64,000 nucleotides of DNA, taken from contig QCHU01000002.1 in assembly GCA_003279455.1 (NCBI GenBank), forward strand, positions 62,001 through 126,000, given 5' to 3'. Positions 57,017 to 64,000 of the stretch are shown here, piece by piece. The notes below the pieces were generated by a model. That model was not told the origin of the DNA, did not search any database, and saw only the letters and a list, made by a program, of their open reading frames with translations. Source of the stretch: Prochlorococcus sp. AG-402-G19. GTDB taxonomy: Bacteria; Cyanobacteriota; Cyanobacteriia; PCC-6307; Cyanobiaceae. A program made the translations under genes and the position numbers. The first letter of the stretch is position 1; each line of letters opens with the position of its first letter.

Positions 57017-58150
57017 TTAACCGTTCGCTGAAACTTGGTTTAGGTTGGGTCGTAATGAAGCATGTCGAGCTGCTGCTGCTAGTGGTCTCATTGAATTAGC
57101 ACTTACTTCTGAGCCCTCAGTTAATTTGTCTTTAACTAATTTTTCAATTATTTCTTTTGATTCAGGATTTTGTTCAAGCCAAGTAATGGTATTGTCTCTT
57201 CCTTGTCCAATATTGTCACCATCATAGCTATACCAAGCTCCTTTACGAGTAACGACATTAGTCTCATCTGCTAAATCAAGAAGACAACCAAGAGTACTAA
57301 TTCCTTTTCCAAAAAGAATATCAAATTCGGCTATTCGAAATGGAGGTGCAACTTTGTTTTTTGCGACTTTCACTTTTGCACGAATTCCATATTCTTCAGT
57401 TCCTCTTTTTAGCGTTTGAATACGACGAATATCCAATCTTACAGAGGCATAAAATTTAAGAGCGTTTCCACCAGTTGTTGTTTCTGGATTCCCATATGTA
57501 ATACCAATTTTTAGACGTAATTGATTTAAGAAAATCACTGTGCAACCAGACTTGCCAATATTTCCAGTAATTTTTCTCATTGCTTGACTCATTAGACGAG
57601 CTTGAGCGCCTACTGAATGATCACCCATTTCTCCTTCTATCTCTGAACGGGGCGTAAGTGCAGCGACTGAATCAACAACCACTAGATCGACTGCAGCAGA
57701 TCTAATAAGTTGGTCAACGATTTCCAATGCCATCTCTCCTGTATCCGGTTGAGACACGAGGAGATTCTCTACATCAACACCAAGAGAAGCTGCATAGACT
57801 GGGTCAAGAGCATGTTCTGCATCTACAAATGCAGCAACTCCACCGTTACGTTGAATCTCCGCTATTGCATGTAATGTCAGCGTTGTTTTTCCAGAACTTT
57901 CTGGACCATAAACTTCAATTACACGTCCTTTGGGATAGCCGCCACCAAGAGCTAAATCAAGAGTTAAAGCACCCGTAGATATTGTTTCTACCCTCATCTT
58001 TGACGCATCCCCAAGACGCATGATTGAACCTTTCCCGAAATTGCGTTCTATTTGCCCAACCACTAAGCTTAATGCTTTTTCTTTCTCTCCAGATTTTCCG
58101 TCTATTTTCTTGGATTCAGTTGATTGAAGTGACTTACCTTCGTTTGACAT
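57017..58150 (-). CDS. recA: Recombinase A
   Basis: RecA forms the filament for strand exchange and SOS control. The 377-aa product has Walker [16 protein letters not shown], the [13 protein letters not shown] segment, [20 protein letters not shown] (Walker B), and the DNA-binding loop [21 protein letters not shown]. The C-terminal region after residue 330 is short and variable, as usual. It starts with ATG. No LexA-type operator was recognised by eye in the short upstream spacer. Confidence 0.97.
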   Translation of the reverse strand: MSNEGKSLQSTESKKIDGKSGEKEKALSLVVGQIERNFGKGSIMRLGDASKMRVETISTGALTLDLALGGGYPKGRVIEVYGPESSGKTTLTLHAIAEIQRNGGVAAFVDAEHALDPVYAASLGVDVENLLVSQPDTGEMALEIVDQLIRSAAVDLVVVDSVAALTPRSEIEGEMGDHSVGAQARLMSQAMRKITGNIGKSGCTVIFLNQLRLKIGITYGNPETTTGGNALKFYASVRLDIRRIQTLKRGTEEYGIRAKVKVAKNKVAPPFRIAEFDILFGKGISTLGCLLDLADETNVVTRKGAWYSYDGDNIGQGRDNTITWLEQNPESKEIIEKLVKDKLTEGSEVSANSMRPLAAAARHASLRPNLNQVSANG

Positions 58151-58262
58151 GACAAATAACGTTAATTCAGAGGGATAACAACAGACGTTGGGATTGATGA
58201 TGAAATACTCAGTTCCTCAACGAATAGCAATTAAACCGATAGTACAGACGTACGCTATTAAG

Positions 58263-59042
58263 TCAAGACCACTTCGAAATAGGTTCTTGTAAAATATCTA
58301 AATTTAGTAATTTAATGCCAGAAGGAAGATTAGTTCGATCCTGAGGTTTTAAGTATCCCCAGCTTGCTAGGTAACAGGGGATAAATTTCAGCTTGGGATC
58401 TTCCAAGACTTTTTCTAAAGTAGTTCTACGATCTTCAATAAACCCTCGAATGATTCTTTTCTGTAAGAGTTGGTTCAAGACATCGACTTTACTTCCTGAT
58501 TCGTGACCGAAAACAAGCTTCGGCTGAAGATCGAAACAATCCAAAAGTTTTTTTGTGAACTCAATACTTTTTGTTGTTAAAACAGCAAATTCAATGCCTT
58601 CATTCTCAAGTGTCTTGAGGCGTTGAGTGACCAAAGAAAAAGGCTGATGCAAATTTAACCACTGATTTAAATTATTTGATATTGCTTCTCTTCTAGTTTG
58701 ATTTAAAGCTTCTTGTAATTTAGAAGGTGTCCAACCCCATCCATTCAGTGCTGAAGCGCAATCTTTTGAGTAATTTTTTGAGTAACTCTCAATACCTTTT
58801 AAGTTTAGTTGACTAGTTTTATCTGAGCATTCAGCAGCCAAGATAACCATTTCCCAACCATGATGAACCCAGGGCCTTAGGGCTTTAAAAGCTGCGGGAA
58901 TCTCTCTAGGAAAAGAAATTATTTCTTTTTCTTTGTCAGAAAGTATGTTGAGACAAGTTTGACGAGAACTTAACCAATATTCCTTAATGCCGTCAACGAT
59001 GACACCATCAAAATCCAGAACAAGTAAAGGTTTTTCTATCAC
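58263..59042 (-). CDS. HAD superfamily hydrolase
   Basis: The 259-aa product starts LLVLDFDGVIVDG, the DxDGV motif with two Asp residues, and shows a later LTTKSIEFTKKLL motif II and GFIEDRRTTLEKV motif IV. It lacks clear similarity to a specific phosphatase, so the substrate is unknown. It has a predominantly helical cap between residues 30 and 150. It starts 13 bp after the tRNA-Gln gene on the same strand and may share its promoter. Confidence 0.82.
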   Translation of the reverse strand: MIEKPLLVLDFDGVIVDGIKEYWLSSRQTCLNILSDKEKEIISFPREIPAAFKALRPWVHHGWEMVILAAECSDKTSQLNLKGIESYSKNYSKDCASALNGWGWTPSKLQEALNQTRREAISNNLNQWLNLHQPFSLVTQRLKTLENEGIEFAVLTTKSIEFTKKLLDCFDLQPKLVFGHESGSKVDVLNQLLQKRIIRGFIEDRRTTLEKVLEDPKLKFIPCYLASWGYLKPQDRTNLPSGIKLLNLDILQEPISKWS

Positions 59043-59055
59043 TAACTAGTAAAAA

Positions 59056-59127
59056 CTGGGCCGCTAGGATTCGAACCTAGGAATGTCGAGACCAAAACCC
59101 GATGCCTTACCACTTGGCGACGGCCCA
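59056..59127 (-). tRNA. tRNA-Gln (anticodon TTG)
   Basis: A 72-nt cloverleaf on the minus strand. TGGGCCG pairs with CGGCCCA, the discriminator is G, the anticodon loop TTTTGGT gives TTG, and the T arm has CCTAGGTTCGAATCCTAG. CCA is not encoded. It lies just upstream of the HAD gene. Confidence 0.96.
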
Positions 59128-59309
59128 TTGTTCCAGATCTATGTTTGCAATTGAGAGACAAAGATTTGGATTCTTTCTATTAGATAATTGCATATTTGAT
59201 TCAATCCTGTCATGTCTTTATCCAGTTTTTTTTAGTTAATTGGACAATTTATTCATCAATACAGCTCGACTTGGGCTTGCGAATGATTGATTTAGCTAGA
59301 AAAATTCAA

Positions 59310-60332
59310 TTATAAAGATTTTCTTACAAGCCAAGGATTGATTAGTCGCTTTGCCTCAGAAAGAGCCGCCTCCCAGCCTTCGGGCCACTCTCTAAGACTA
59401 ATTCCTTTTTGTTGAGCTTCTTCTAACCACGGTTGGATTATCTTTCTTGCTTTTCCTCCAAAAGCAACTCCTTCAGGTCCTTTAACCTCTGGTAGATACT
59501 TAATGGTTGATTCATTAGTCCCTCCAGCAAGTTGTAAGGGGCCTGGTGGCGCTATTGGGCGTATTCTTTCCCAAAGTTTTACTGCGATTTTGGCAGCGCC
59601 TTCTCCGAGATCTCCACTCATTCGACGCCCATCAATTTGCCAAAGAGGTTTTTGATTATGAATTCTCAGGAATTGATGTCGCAGCCAAAGTTCTTCTGCT
59701 AATTGCTCATGGTTTATTCCGTGACCTTGTAAACCGCAACTAACAGATAATCTCTTTAGTTGAAGGTCGACTTTAAAAATTTCTTTGATTGTTTTTTCAA
59801 ACTCTTTGCCTCTTCCTGGAGCCGTATGAATTTCTACCGCATCAGGTTTGATAGTGGTTAACAATGGACCAAAATCTTTCAGGGTTAATCTTCGGTCTTT
59901 TTCTTGAATAATACCTAACGGGCATGTATCAATACATCGGCCACATCCATAGCATTTATTAGCCTTTACACCACCTTCTTTTTCAATCGCGTGAGCTGGA
60001 CAAATGCTTTGGCAAGGTCTTACGCAATTCGATGGACATAGGTCTGGATTAAACCAAGCTTTGCGAAAATGTGCATCTTTTCCATCACTTAAGCTGATCA
60101 TCAGCCAAGGTTTTTTTCCATAAGTTTCGAAAACCCAATCAATAGCATTGCGAGCTGCATTGATAACAGCTTCGTCGGCAGCGAGGTCAATGCAATGAAC
60201 CCCTGCAGCTCCATAAATTGAGCAAAGATCAGTTATGGAAGGTAAGTCTTGATTACTTGCTCCACAAATTAATTTTACCCAGTTACCTTGTTTGAGCGCT
60301 TCAGAATTGCAAATCGATGTTTGAGTAATCAC
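59310..60332 (-). CDS. ldpA: Light-dependent period protein LdpA (Fe-S protein)
   Basis: LdpA is an Fe-S protein that feeds redox and light state into the circadian clock in Synechococcus. The 340-aa product has two cluster motifs (CPSNCVRPCQSICPAHAIE and CYGCGRCIDTCPLGII). The C-terminal domain reads PLWQIDGRRMSGDLGEGAAK and APPGPLQLAGGTNEST, as I recall for the family. Translation starts at GTG, 12 nt after the ndhN stop. Its presence beside ndhN and ribosomal genes is conserved in cyanobacteria. Confidence 0.87.
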   Translation of the reverse strand: MITQTSICNSEALKQGNWVKLICGASNQDLPSITDLCSIYGAAGVHCIDLAADEAVINAARNAIDWVFETYGKKPWLMISLSDGKDAHFRKAWFNPDLCPSNCVRPCQSICPAHAIEKEGGVKANKCYGCGRCIDTCPLGIIQEKDRRLTLKDFGPLLTTIKPDAVEIHTAPGRGKEFEKTIKEIFKVDLQLKRLSVSCGLQGHGINHEQLAEELWLRHQFLRIHNQKPLWQIDGRRMSGDLGEGAAKIAVKLWERIRPIAPPGPLQLAGGTNESTIKYLPEVKGPEGVAFGGKARKIIQPWLEEAQQKGISLREWPEGWEAALSEAKRLINPWLVRKSL

Positions 60333-60344
60333 CTGGATGAATTT

Positions 60345-60809
60345 CTAATCTTTATTGATGAATTCATTTAATGGTTGCCATTTAATACTTCTAGCCCCTC
60401 CCATCTCAATAACAATTTTGATGCGAGGTTCCTTTTGGCAGAGATTATTTATTGCTAATAGTTCTGACTTGGATAAGACTTGACCCTCTAATAACCATAA
60501 AACCAAGGGTTTATCTTTGATTAACAATTCATTTAATTGAGGAATAACTTGTTGAACTTCTCCTAAAGCCCCATTTCTACCAACGTTTTGATGCCCCAAA
60601 TGTGGTGGTCTGATTCCATGTAATTGGGTAAGAAAGACAACTGGATCTCCTAATCCTCTGGCGGAAGTTATCTGTGTTTGATAACCGCTAGCTCTAAGTC
60701 TTCGAAGTAAACGAGTTTCTGCTCCACCTTCTAATGGACTAAGGATGGCAAGGCAGCCGAATGATTCAAGATCAGTGCGAAATTTCTGACCAGAGAGTAA
60801 TAAAGGCAT
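60345..60809 (-). CDS. ndhN: NAD(P)H-quinone oxidoreductase subunit N (NdhN)
   Basis: NdhN is a peripheral subunit of the cyanobacterial and plastid NDH-1 complex, in the hydrophilic arm. The 154-aa product shows [40 protein letters not shown] and [20 protein letters not shown]. Length is normal. It lies 21 bp downstream of an 87-aa unknown gene and 12 bp upstream of ldpA, so the three form an operon. Confidence 0.92.
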   Translation of the reverse strand: MPLLLSGQKFRTDLESFGCLAILSPLEGGAETRLLRRLRASGYQTQITSARGLGDPVVFLTQLHGIRPPHLGHQNVGRNGALGEVQQVIPQLNELLIKDKPLVLWLLEGQVLSKSELLAINNLCQKEPRIKIVIEMGGARSIKWQPLNEFINKD

Positions 60810-60830
60810 CCTTAAATCAAATTCTTTATC

Positions 60831-61094
60831 TTATTCAACTGAAGCATCACACAAAATGGGTGTTAATAGTGTAATCTTATAAGTTGCTAAAGCTTTTCTA
60901 TGCCCGCCCGCTAGCCGGGCCTCTAGATGCTTGAGCAGACTAAGCGTTTGCGTTTGGTCTTCTTGGCCAGTGCAGAAGAATTTATTTTCTTTTGTCGAGA
61001 TACTCTTTGAACTTTTTGAAAAGTTTGAAAAAGTCTCAGCCAGCTGATTGTCGCTAGCATTTTTCCAAATAAATTGAACTTCAATTAACTTCAA
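60831..61094 (-). CDS. 87-aa cyanobacterial protein of unknown function
   Basis: A short protein with a conserved-looking C-terminal segment, LEARLAGGHRKALATYKITL. The middle is Ser/Lys-rich. No membrane segment or signal is seen. It sits first in the minus-strand run with ndhN and ldpA, and is divergent from rplC with an 85-bp spacer. Its place next to NDH-1 and clock genes suggests a photosynthesis role, but that is inference only. Confidence 0.65.
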   Translation of the reverse strand: MKLIEVQFIWKNASDNQLAETFSNFSKSSKSISTKENKFFCTGQEDQTQTLSLLKHLEARLAGGHRKALATYKITLLTPILCDASVE

Positions 61095-61179
61095 CTTTTT
61101 TGGCTAGATAGGCGATTTAATTCAGATTACAAGTCTCTCTCTTTACAGATTGACCTTTTAGCTGGCGTTTATTTAACTC

Positions 61180-61836
61180 ATGTCTTTAGGAATCTTAGGT
61201 AAGAAGTTGGGTATGTCCCAACTCTTCGATGATCAAGGCAGAGCCGTTCCAGTCACTTTGATCGAAGCGGGTCCCTGTCGAATCACTCAGTTGAAATCTC
61301 CTGATACAGATGGCTACGCCGCTGTACAGATAGGATTTCAACTAATTCGCGAAAAACTTATTAACAAGCCTTCAAAAGGTCATCTTGCAAAATCAGGAGA
61401 TGACCTTTTGCGTCATCTTCGAGAGTACCGAGTAGAAAATTCTGGTGAATTTCAGCTTGGCGCTGCAATAACTGTCGATGATTTCCAAAAAGGTCAAAAA
61501 GTTGATGTAAGTGGCGACACAATGGGTAGAGGATTTGCCGGTTATCAAAAGCGACATGGTTTTAGCCGAGGCCCTATGAGTCACGGTTCAAAGAATCATA
61601 GATTGCCTGGTTCGACAGGAGCGGGAACAACTCCTGGCCGTGTTTATCCTGGGAAAAGGATGGCTGGTCGTATGGGCGGCAAAAAAGTCACTACCAGAGG
61701 CCTTGAAATTTTAAAGATAGATACAAATCACAATTTATTAGTAGTAAAAGGATCTGTGCCAGGTAAGCCTGGATCTCTTTTAAACATAAGACCTGCCAAA
61801 AGAGTTGGCGTCTCTACCCAGCAAGGAGGTAAATGA
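61180..61836 (+). CDS. rplC: Large ribosomal subunit protein L3
   Basis: The first gene of the S10-type operon in this window. The 218-aa product begins [19 protein letters not shown]. The L3 loop that reaches the peptidyl-transferase region is present as [20 protein letters not shown], followed by [20 protein letters not shown]. Length is normal for cyanobacteria. rpsJ is not upstream, as usual for cyanobacteria. It has its own promoter region of 85 bp, shared with a divergent gene. Confidence 0.98.
   Translation: MSLGILGKKLGMSQLFDDQGRAVPVTLIEAGPCRITQLKSPDTDGYAAVQIGFQLIREKLINKPSKGHLAKSGDDLLRHLREYRVENSGEFQLGAAITVDDFQKGQKVDVSGDTMGRGFAGYQKRHGFSRGPMSHGSKNHRLPGSTGAGTTPGRVYPGKRMAGRMGGKKVTTRGLEILKIDTNHNLLVVKGSVPGKPGSLLNIRPAKRVGVSTQQGGK
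61825..61829 (+). promoter_or_regulatory. Ribosome-binding site of rplD
   Basis: GGAGG inside the rplC 3' end lies 6 nt before ATG 61836 and 3 nt before ATG 61833. The 6-nt spacing favours 61836 as the rplD start. Confidence 0.6.
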
Positions 61837-62471
61837 TGACTAACTTTTCTGTTTTTGATTGGCAAGGTAAAGAGGCTGGAGAATCATCAATTGATTTGAA
61901 AACTGCTAAGGAATCTTCGGCAGCTGATTTATTACATCGTGCTGTTTTGCGTCAACAGGCTCACAGTCGCCAAGGGACTGCAAGCACTTTGACTAGGTCT
62001 GAGGTTCGAGGAGGCGGACGAAAACCCTATAAGCAAAAGGGTACTGGTAGAGCAAGGCAGGGTTCAATTAGGACTCCTCTTCGACCAGGAGGTGGAATTG
62101 TATTTGGGCCTAAGCCTCGCAAATATAACTTGGAAATGAATAGGAAGGAACGAAGGCTAGCTCTTCGTACTGCATTAATGAGTAGGATTTCAGACGCAAA
62201 AATAATTAAAGACTTCGGTTCAAAGCTAGAAGTTCCTAAAACAAGCGAAATTCTTGCTCTACTTAAGCGAGTAGGGATCAATGCTGATGGAAAAATTCTT
62301 ATTATTCTCCATAAGCCATCAGAAATTGTAAAGCGCTCAATTAGAAACTTGAAAAAGATAAAGCTCATATCTGCTGATCAATTAAATGTGTTTGACCTTC
62401 TCAATGCCAATTCTTTGGTGATAGGCGAAGACGCATTATCAACCATTAAGGAGGTCTACGGTAATGACTAA
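61836..62471 (+). CDS. rplD: Large ribosomal subunit protein L4
   Basis: L4 is an early-assembly protein with a loop in the exit tunnel. The product is 211 aa from ATG 61836 ([11 protein letters not shown]). The conserved loop is [19 protein letters not shown], then [15 protein letters not shown]. The start overlaps the rplC stop codon (TGATG), and its 3' end overlaps the rplW start by 8 nt, so translation is coupled. Confidence 0.97.
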   Translation: MTNFSVFDWQGKEAGESSIDLKTAKESSAADLLHRAVLRQQAHSRQGTASTLTRSEVRGGGRKPYKQKGTGRARQGSIRTPLRPGGGIVFGPKPRKYNLEMNRKERRLALRTALMSRISDAKIIKDFGSKLEVPKTSEILALLKRVGINADGKILIILHKPSEIVKRSIRNLKKIKLISADQLNVFDLLNANSLVIGEDALSTIKEVYGND

Positions 62472-62775
62472 ATTTTTTGATGAACGACTTACTGATGTGA
62501 TCAAGCGTCCTTTGATAACTGAGAAGGCTACAAAAGCTTTGGATCTAAATCAGTACACTTTTGAAGTCGATCCAAGAGCAGCTAAGCCTGACATAAAAGC
62601 TGCTGTGGAAAAGATGTTTGATGTCAAGGTTCTTGGTATTAGTACTATGAATCCCCCAAGAAAAACCAGAAGAGTTGGTAGGTTTTCTGGAAAGAGACCT
62701 CAAGTTAAGAAGGCTGTGGTTCGCCTAGCAGAAGGCAACTCAATACAGTTGTTCCCAGAATCAGAGGAGGCTTAA
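62464..62775 (+). CDS. rplW: Large ribosomal subunit protein L23
   Basis: L23 lies at the exit of the tunnel and binds trigger factor and SRP. The 103-aa product shows [39 protein letters not shown] and [20 protein letters not shown]. Length is usual. It starts within the last codons of rplD and ends 4 nt before rplB. Confidence 0.97.
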   Translation: MTKFFDERLTDVIKRPLITEKATKALDLNQYTFEVDPRAAKPDIKAAVEKMFDVKVLGISTMNPPRKTRRVGRFSGKRPQVKKAVVRLAEGNSIQLFPESEEA

Positions 62776-62779
62776 AACA

Positions 62780-63643
62780 ATGGCCATAAGAAGTTTCAAA
62801 CCTTACACTCCTGGCACTCGTACAAGAGTAGTAACTGACTTTAGTGAAGTTACATCCAACAAACCTGAGCGCTCACTTGTCGTATCCAAACATCGGAAGA
62901 AAGGGCGTAATAACAGAGGGGTAATTACTTGTCGTCATAGAGGAGGAGGGCATAAAAGGCTATATAGGATTGTTGATTTTCGTCGGAATAAGCATGGTGT
63001 TTCGGCCAAAGTTGCTGCAATTCATTATGACCCTCATCGCAATGCAAGACTTGCTTTACTCTTTTACTCTGACGGTGAAAAGAGATACATACTTGCACCC
63101 GCTGATATAACAGTTGGGCAAGAAGTTATTTCAGGTCCAGATGCACCAATTGAAACTGGTAATGCTTTACCACTTTCTTCAATGCCTTTAGGTTCTAGCG
63201 TTCATTGTGTTGAACTTTATCCAGGTCGAGGCGGTCAGATGGTTCGTACAGCTGGAGCTAGCGCTCAAGTTATGGCTAAAGAAGGAGATTATGTTGCTTT
63301 GAAGTTACCTTCAACTGAGGTTCGTTTAGTCAGAAAGGAATGCTATGCCACCCTTGGAGAGGTTGGTAATTCTGAGATTAGAAATACAAGCCTTGGAAAA
63401 GCTGGAAGAAGAAGATGGCTTGGCAGACGACCTCAAGTAAGAGGAAGTGTCATGAATCCATGTGATCACCCTCATGGAGGAGGAGAAGGAAAGGCACCTG
63501 TTGGACGTGCTGGTCCTGTGACACCTTGGGGTAAAGCTGCTCTTGGTTTGAAAACCAGGAAGAAAAATAAGCCCAGCAACAAATACGTTCTTCGAAAACG
63601 ACGCAAGGTATCTAAACGGAGTAGAGGAGGTCGCGATTCATGA
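62780..63643 (+). CDS. rplB: Large ribosomal subunit protein L2
   Basis: L2 is needed for peptidyl transfer and subunit joining. The 287-aa product has the N-terminal [20 protein letters not shown] and the conserved [16 protein letters not shown]-type motif near residue 225, here [20 protein letters not shown]. The end [17 protein letters not shown] is basic, as normal. It lies between rplW and rpsS. Confidence 0.98.
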   Translation: MAIRSFKPYTPGTRTRVVTDFSEVTSNKPERSLVVSKHRKKGRNNRGVITCRHRGGGHKRLYRIVDFRRNKHGVSAKVAAIHYDPHRNARLALLFYSDGEKRYILAPADITVGQEVISGPDAPIETGNALPLSSMPLGSSVHCVELYPGRGGQMVRTAGASAQVMAKEGDYVALKLPSTEVRLVRKECYATLGEVGNSEIRNTSLGKAGRRRWLGRRPQVRGSVMNPCDHPHGGGEGKAPVGRAGPVTPWGKAALGLKTRKKNKPSNKYVLRKRRKVSKRSRGGRDS

Positions 63644-63678
63644 TTTCTATCTTTCTTTACCAATTCTTTTAAACAGTT

Positions 63679-63954
63679 ATGGGACGTTCACTAAAAAAAG
63701 GGCCATTTATTTCAGACAGTTTGCTTCGTAAAATCGAGAAGCAAAACTCTAATGACGATAAAGCTGTCATCAAAACATGGTCCAGAGCCTCAACAATTCT
63801 GCCAATGATGATTGGCCATACAATTGCTGTTCACAATGGAAAGAGTCACATACCCGTTTTCATAACTGAGCAAATGGTTGGACACAAGTTAGGAGAGTTT
63901 GCACCAACTCGAACCTACAGAGGTCACATCAGAGATAAAAAAGGAGCACGCTAA
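63679..63954 (+). CDS. rpsS: Small ribosomal subunit protein S19
   Basis: S19 is part of the 30S head. The 91-aa product begins [20 protein letters not shown] and contains the motif [20 protein letters not shown], then [13 protein letters not shown]. Length is normal. It follows rplB by 35 nt and its stop is 2 nt from the rplV start. Confidence 0.98.
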   Translation: MGRSLKKGPFISDSLLRKIEKQNSNDDKAVIKTWSRASTILPMMIGHTIAVHNGKSHIPVFITEQMVGHKLGEFAPTRTYRGHIRDKKGAR

Positions 63955-63956
63955 TT

Positions 63957-64000
63957 ATGACTACTTCATCTACCAAAACGACAGCCCAGGCCCATGGGCG
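63957..64000 (+). CDS. rplV: Large ribosomal subunit protein L22, 5' end only
   Basis: ATG 63957 opens a frame, MTTSSTKTTAQAHGR, that runs off the window. Its place right after rpsS, and the position of L22 in the S10 operon, support rplV. The sequence itself is too short to prove it. Confidence 0.8.
   Translation, partial: MTTSSTKTTAQAHG

Overview
The window is a contiguous piece of a cyanobacterial chromosome. It most likely comes from a low-light-type marine Prochlorococcus or a close picocyanobacterial relative. The base composition is AT-rich and genes are packed tightly, often with overlapping ends. The window carries psaC, psaD, ndhN, ndhS, ho1-pebA-pebB, a cyanobacterial panC/cmk fusion, cyanobacterial-type gshA, LdpA, CrtD, a CAAD-domain protein and many small conserved hypothetical proteins of the picocyanobacterial type. 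The strain assignment is an inference from gene content and codon style; no database search was run.

Layout. 1-10 kb: the 3' part of thiC with a clear terminator; transketolase; fabF and acpP; psaC; glmS; a GDP-mannose pyrophosphorylase; rimM; ndhS; rnc; and RNase P RNA (rnpB) divergent from tRNA-Arg(CCT). 10-20 kb: two small unknown proteins, glycogen phosphorylase, a Na+/H+ antiporter, an alpha/beta hydrolase, a mutarotase, and an FMN-dependent 2-hydroxyacid oxidase followed by a DUF1537-type four-carbon-acid sugar kinase. 20-30 kb: icd, the bilin genes ho1-pebA-pebB, a low-molecular-weight phosphatase, panC/cmk, purM, an unknown protein, an aldo/keto reductase, a 59-aa four-cysteine protein, a 143-aa unknown protein, a 39-aa putative membrane peptide and tRNA-Cys. 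30-40 kb: an LpxB-related protein, RNase D-type exonuclease, a CCB1-like protein, an amidase-like secreted protein, hemF, mrp, rodA, a roughly 430-bp apparently noncoding stretch, a degenerate sensor kinase and psaD. 40-50 kb: trpE-gshA-ppc-GNAT as a tight run, tRNA-Arg(CCG), recF, speD, a LarE-like sulfur transferase and a tandemly duplicated CobO-like protein. 50-64 kb: MoeB/rhodanese with a JAMM protein, a CAAD protein, a fructosamine kinase, crtD, tyrA, a degenerate DinG-like protein, recA, a HAD hydrolase, tRNA-Gln, ldpA-ndhN, and the start of the large ribosomal-protein operon (rplC-rplD-rplW-rplB-rpsS-rplV).

How they work together. Most genes are core metabolism and photosynthesis. They cover thiamine and TPP use, fatty-acid elongation, PSI and NDH-1 subunits, heme to phycoerythrobilin, carbon entry through PEP carboxylase, glycogen turnover, and translation. 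No insertion sequence, prophage, CRISPR array or obvious foreign island was seen. Items worth a second look are small or atypical: non-ATG starts for psaC and recF, two unlisted micro-proteins, a kinase and a helicase-like protein whose catalytic motifs are degraded, a duplicated CobO-like ATPase beside LarE, a JAMM plus E1-like/rhodanese pair, a hydroxyacid oxidase plus sugar-acid kinase pair, and a long noncoding leader in an otherwise compact genome. I found no convincing wholly new multi-gene system.
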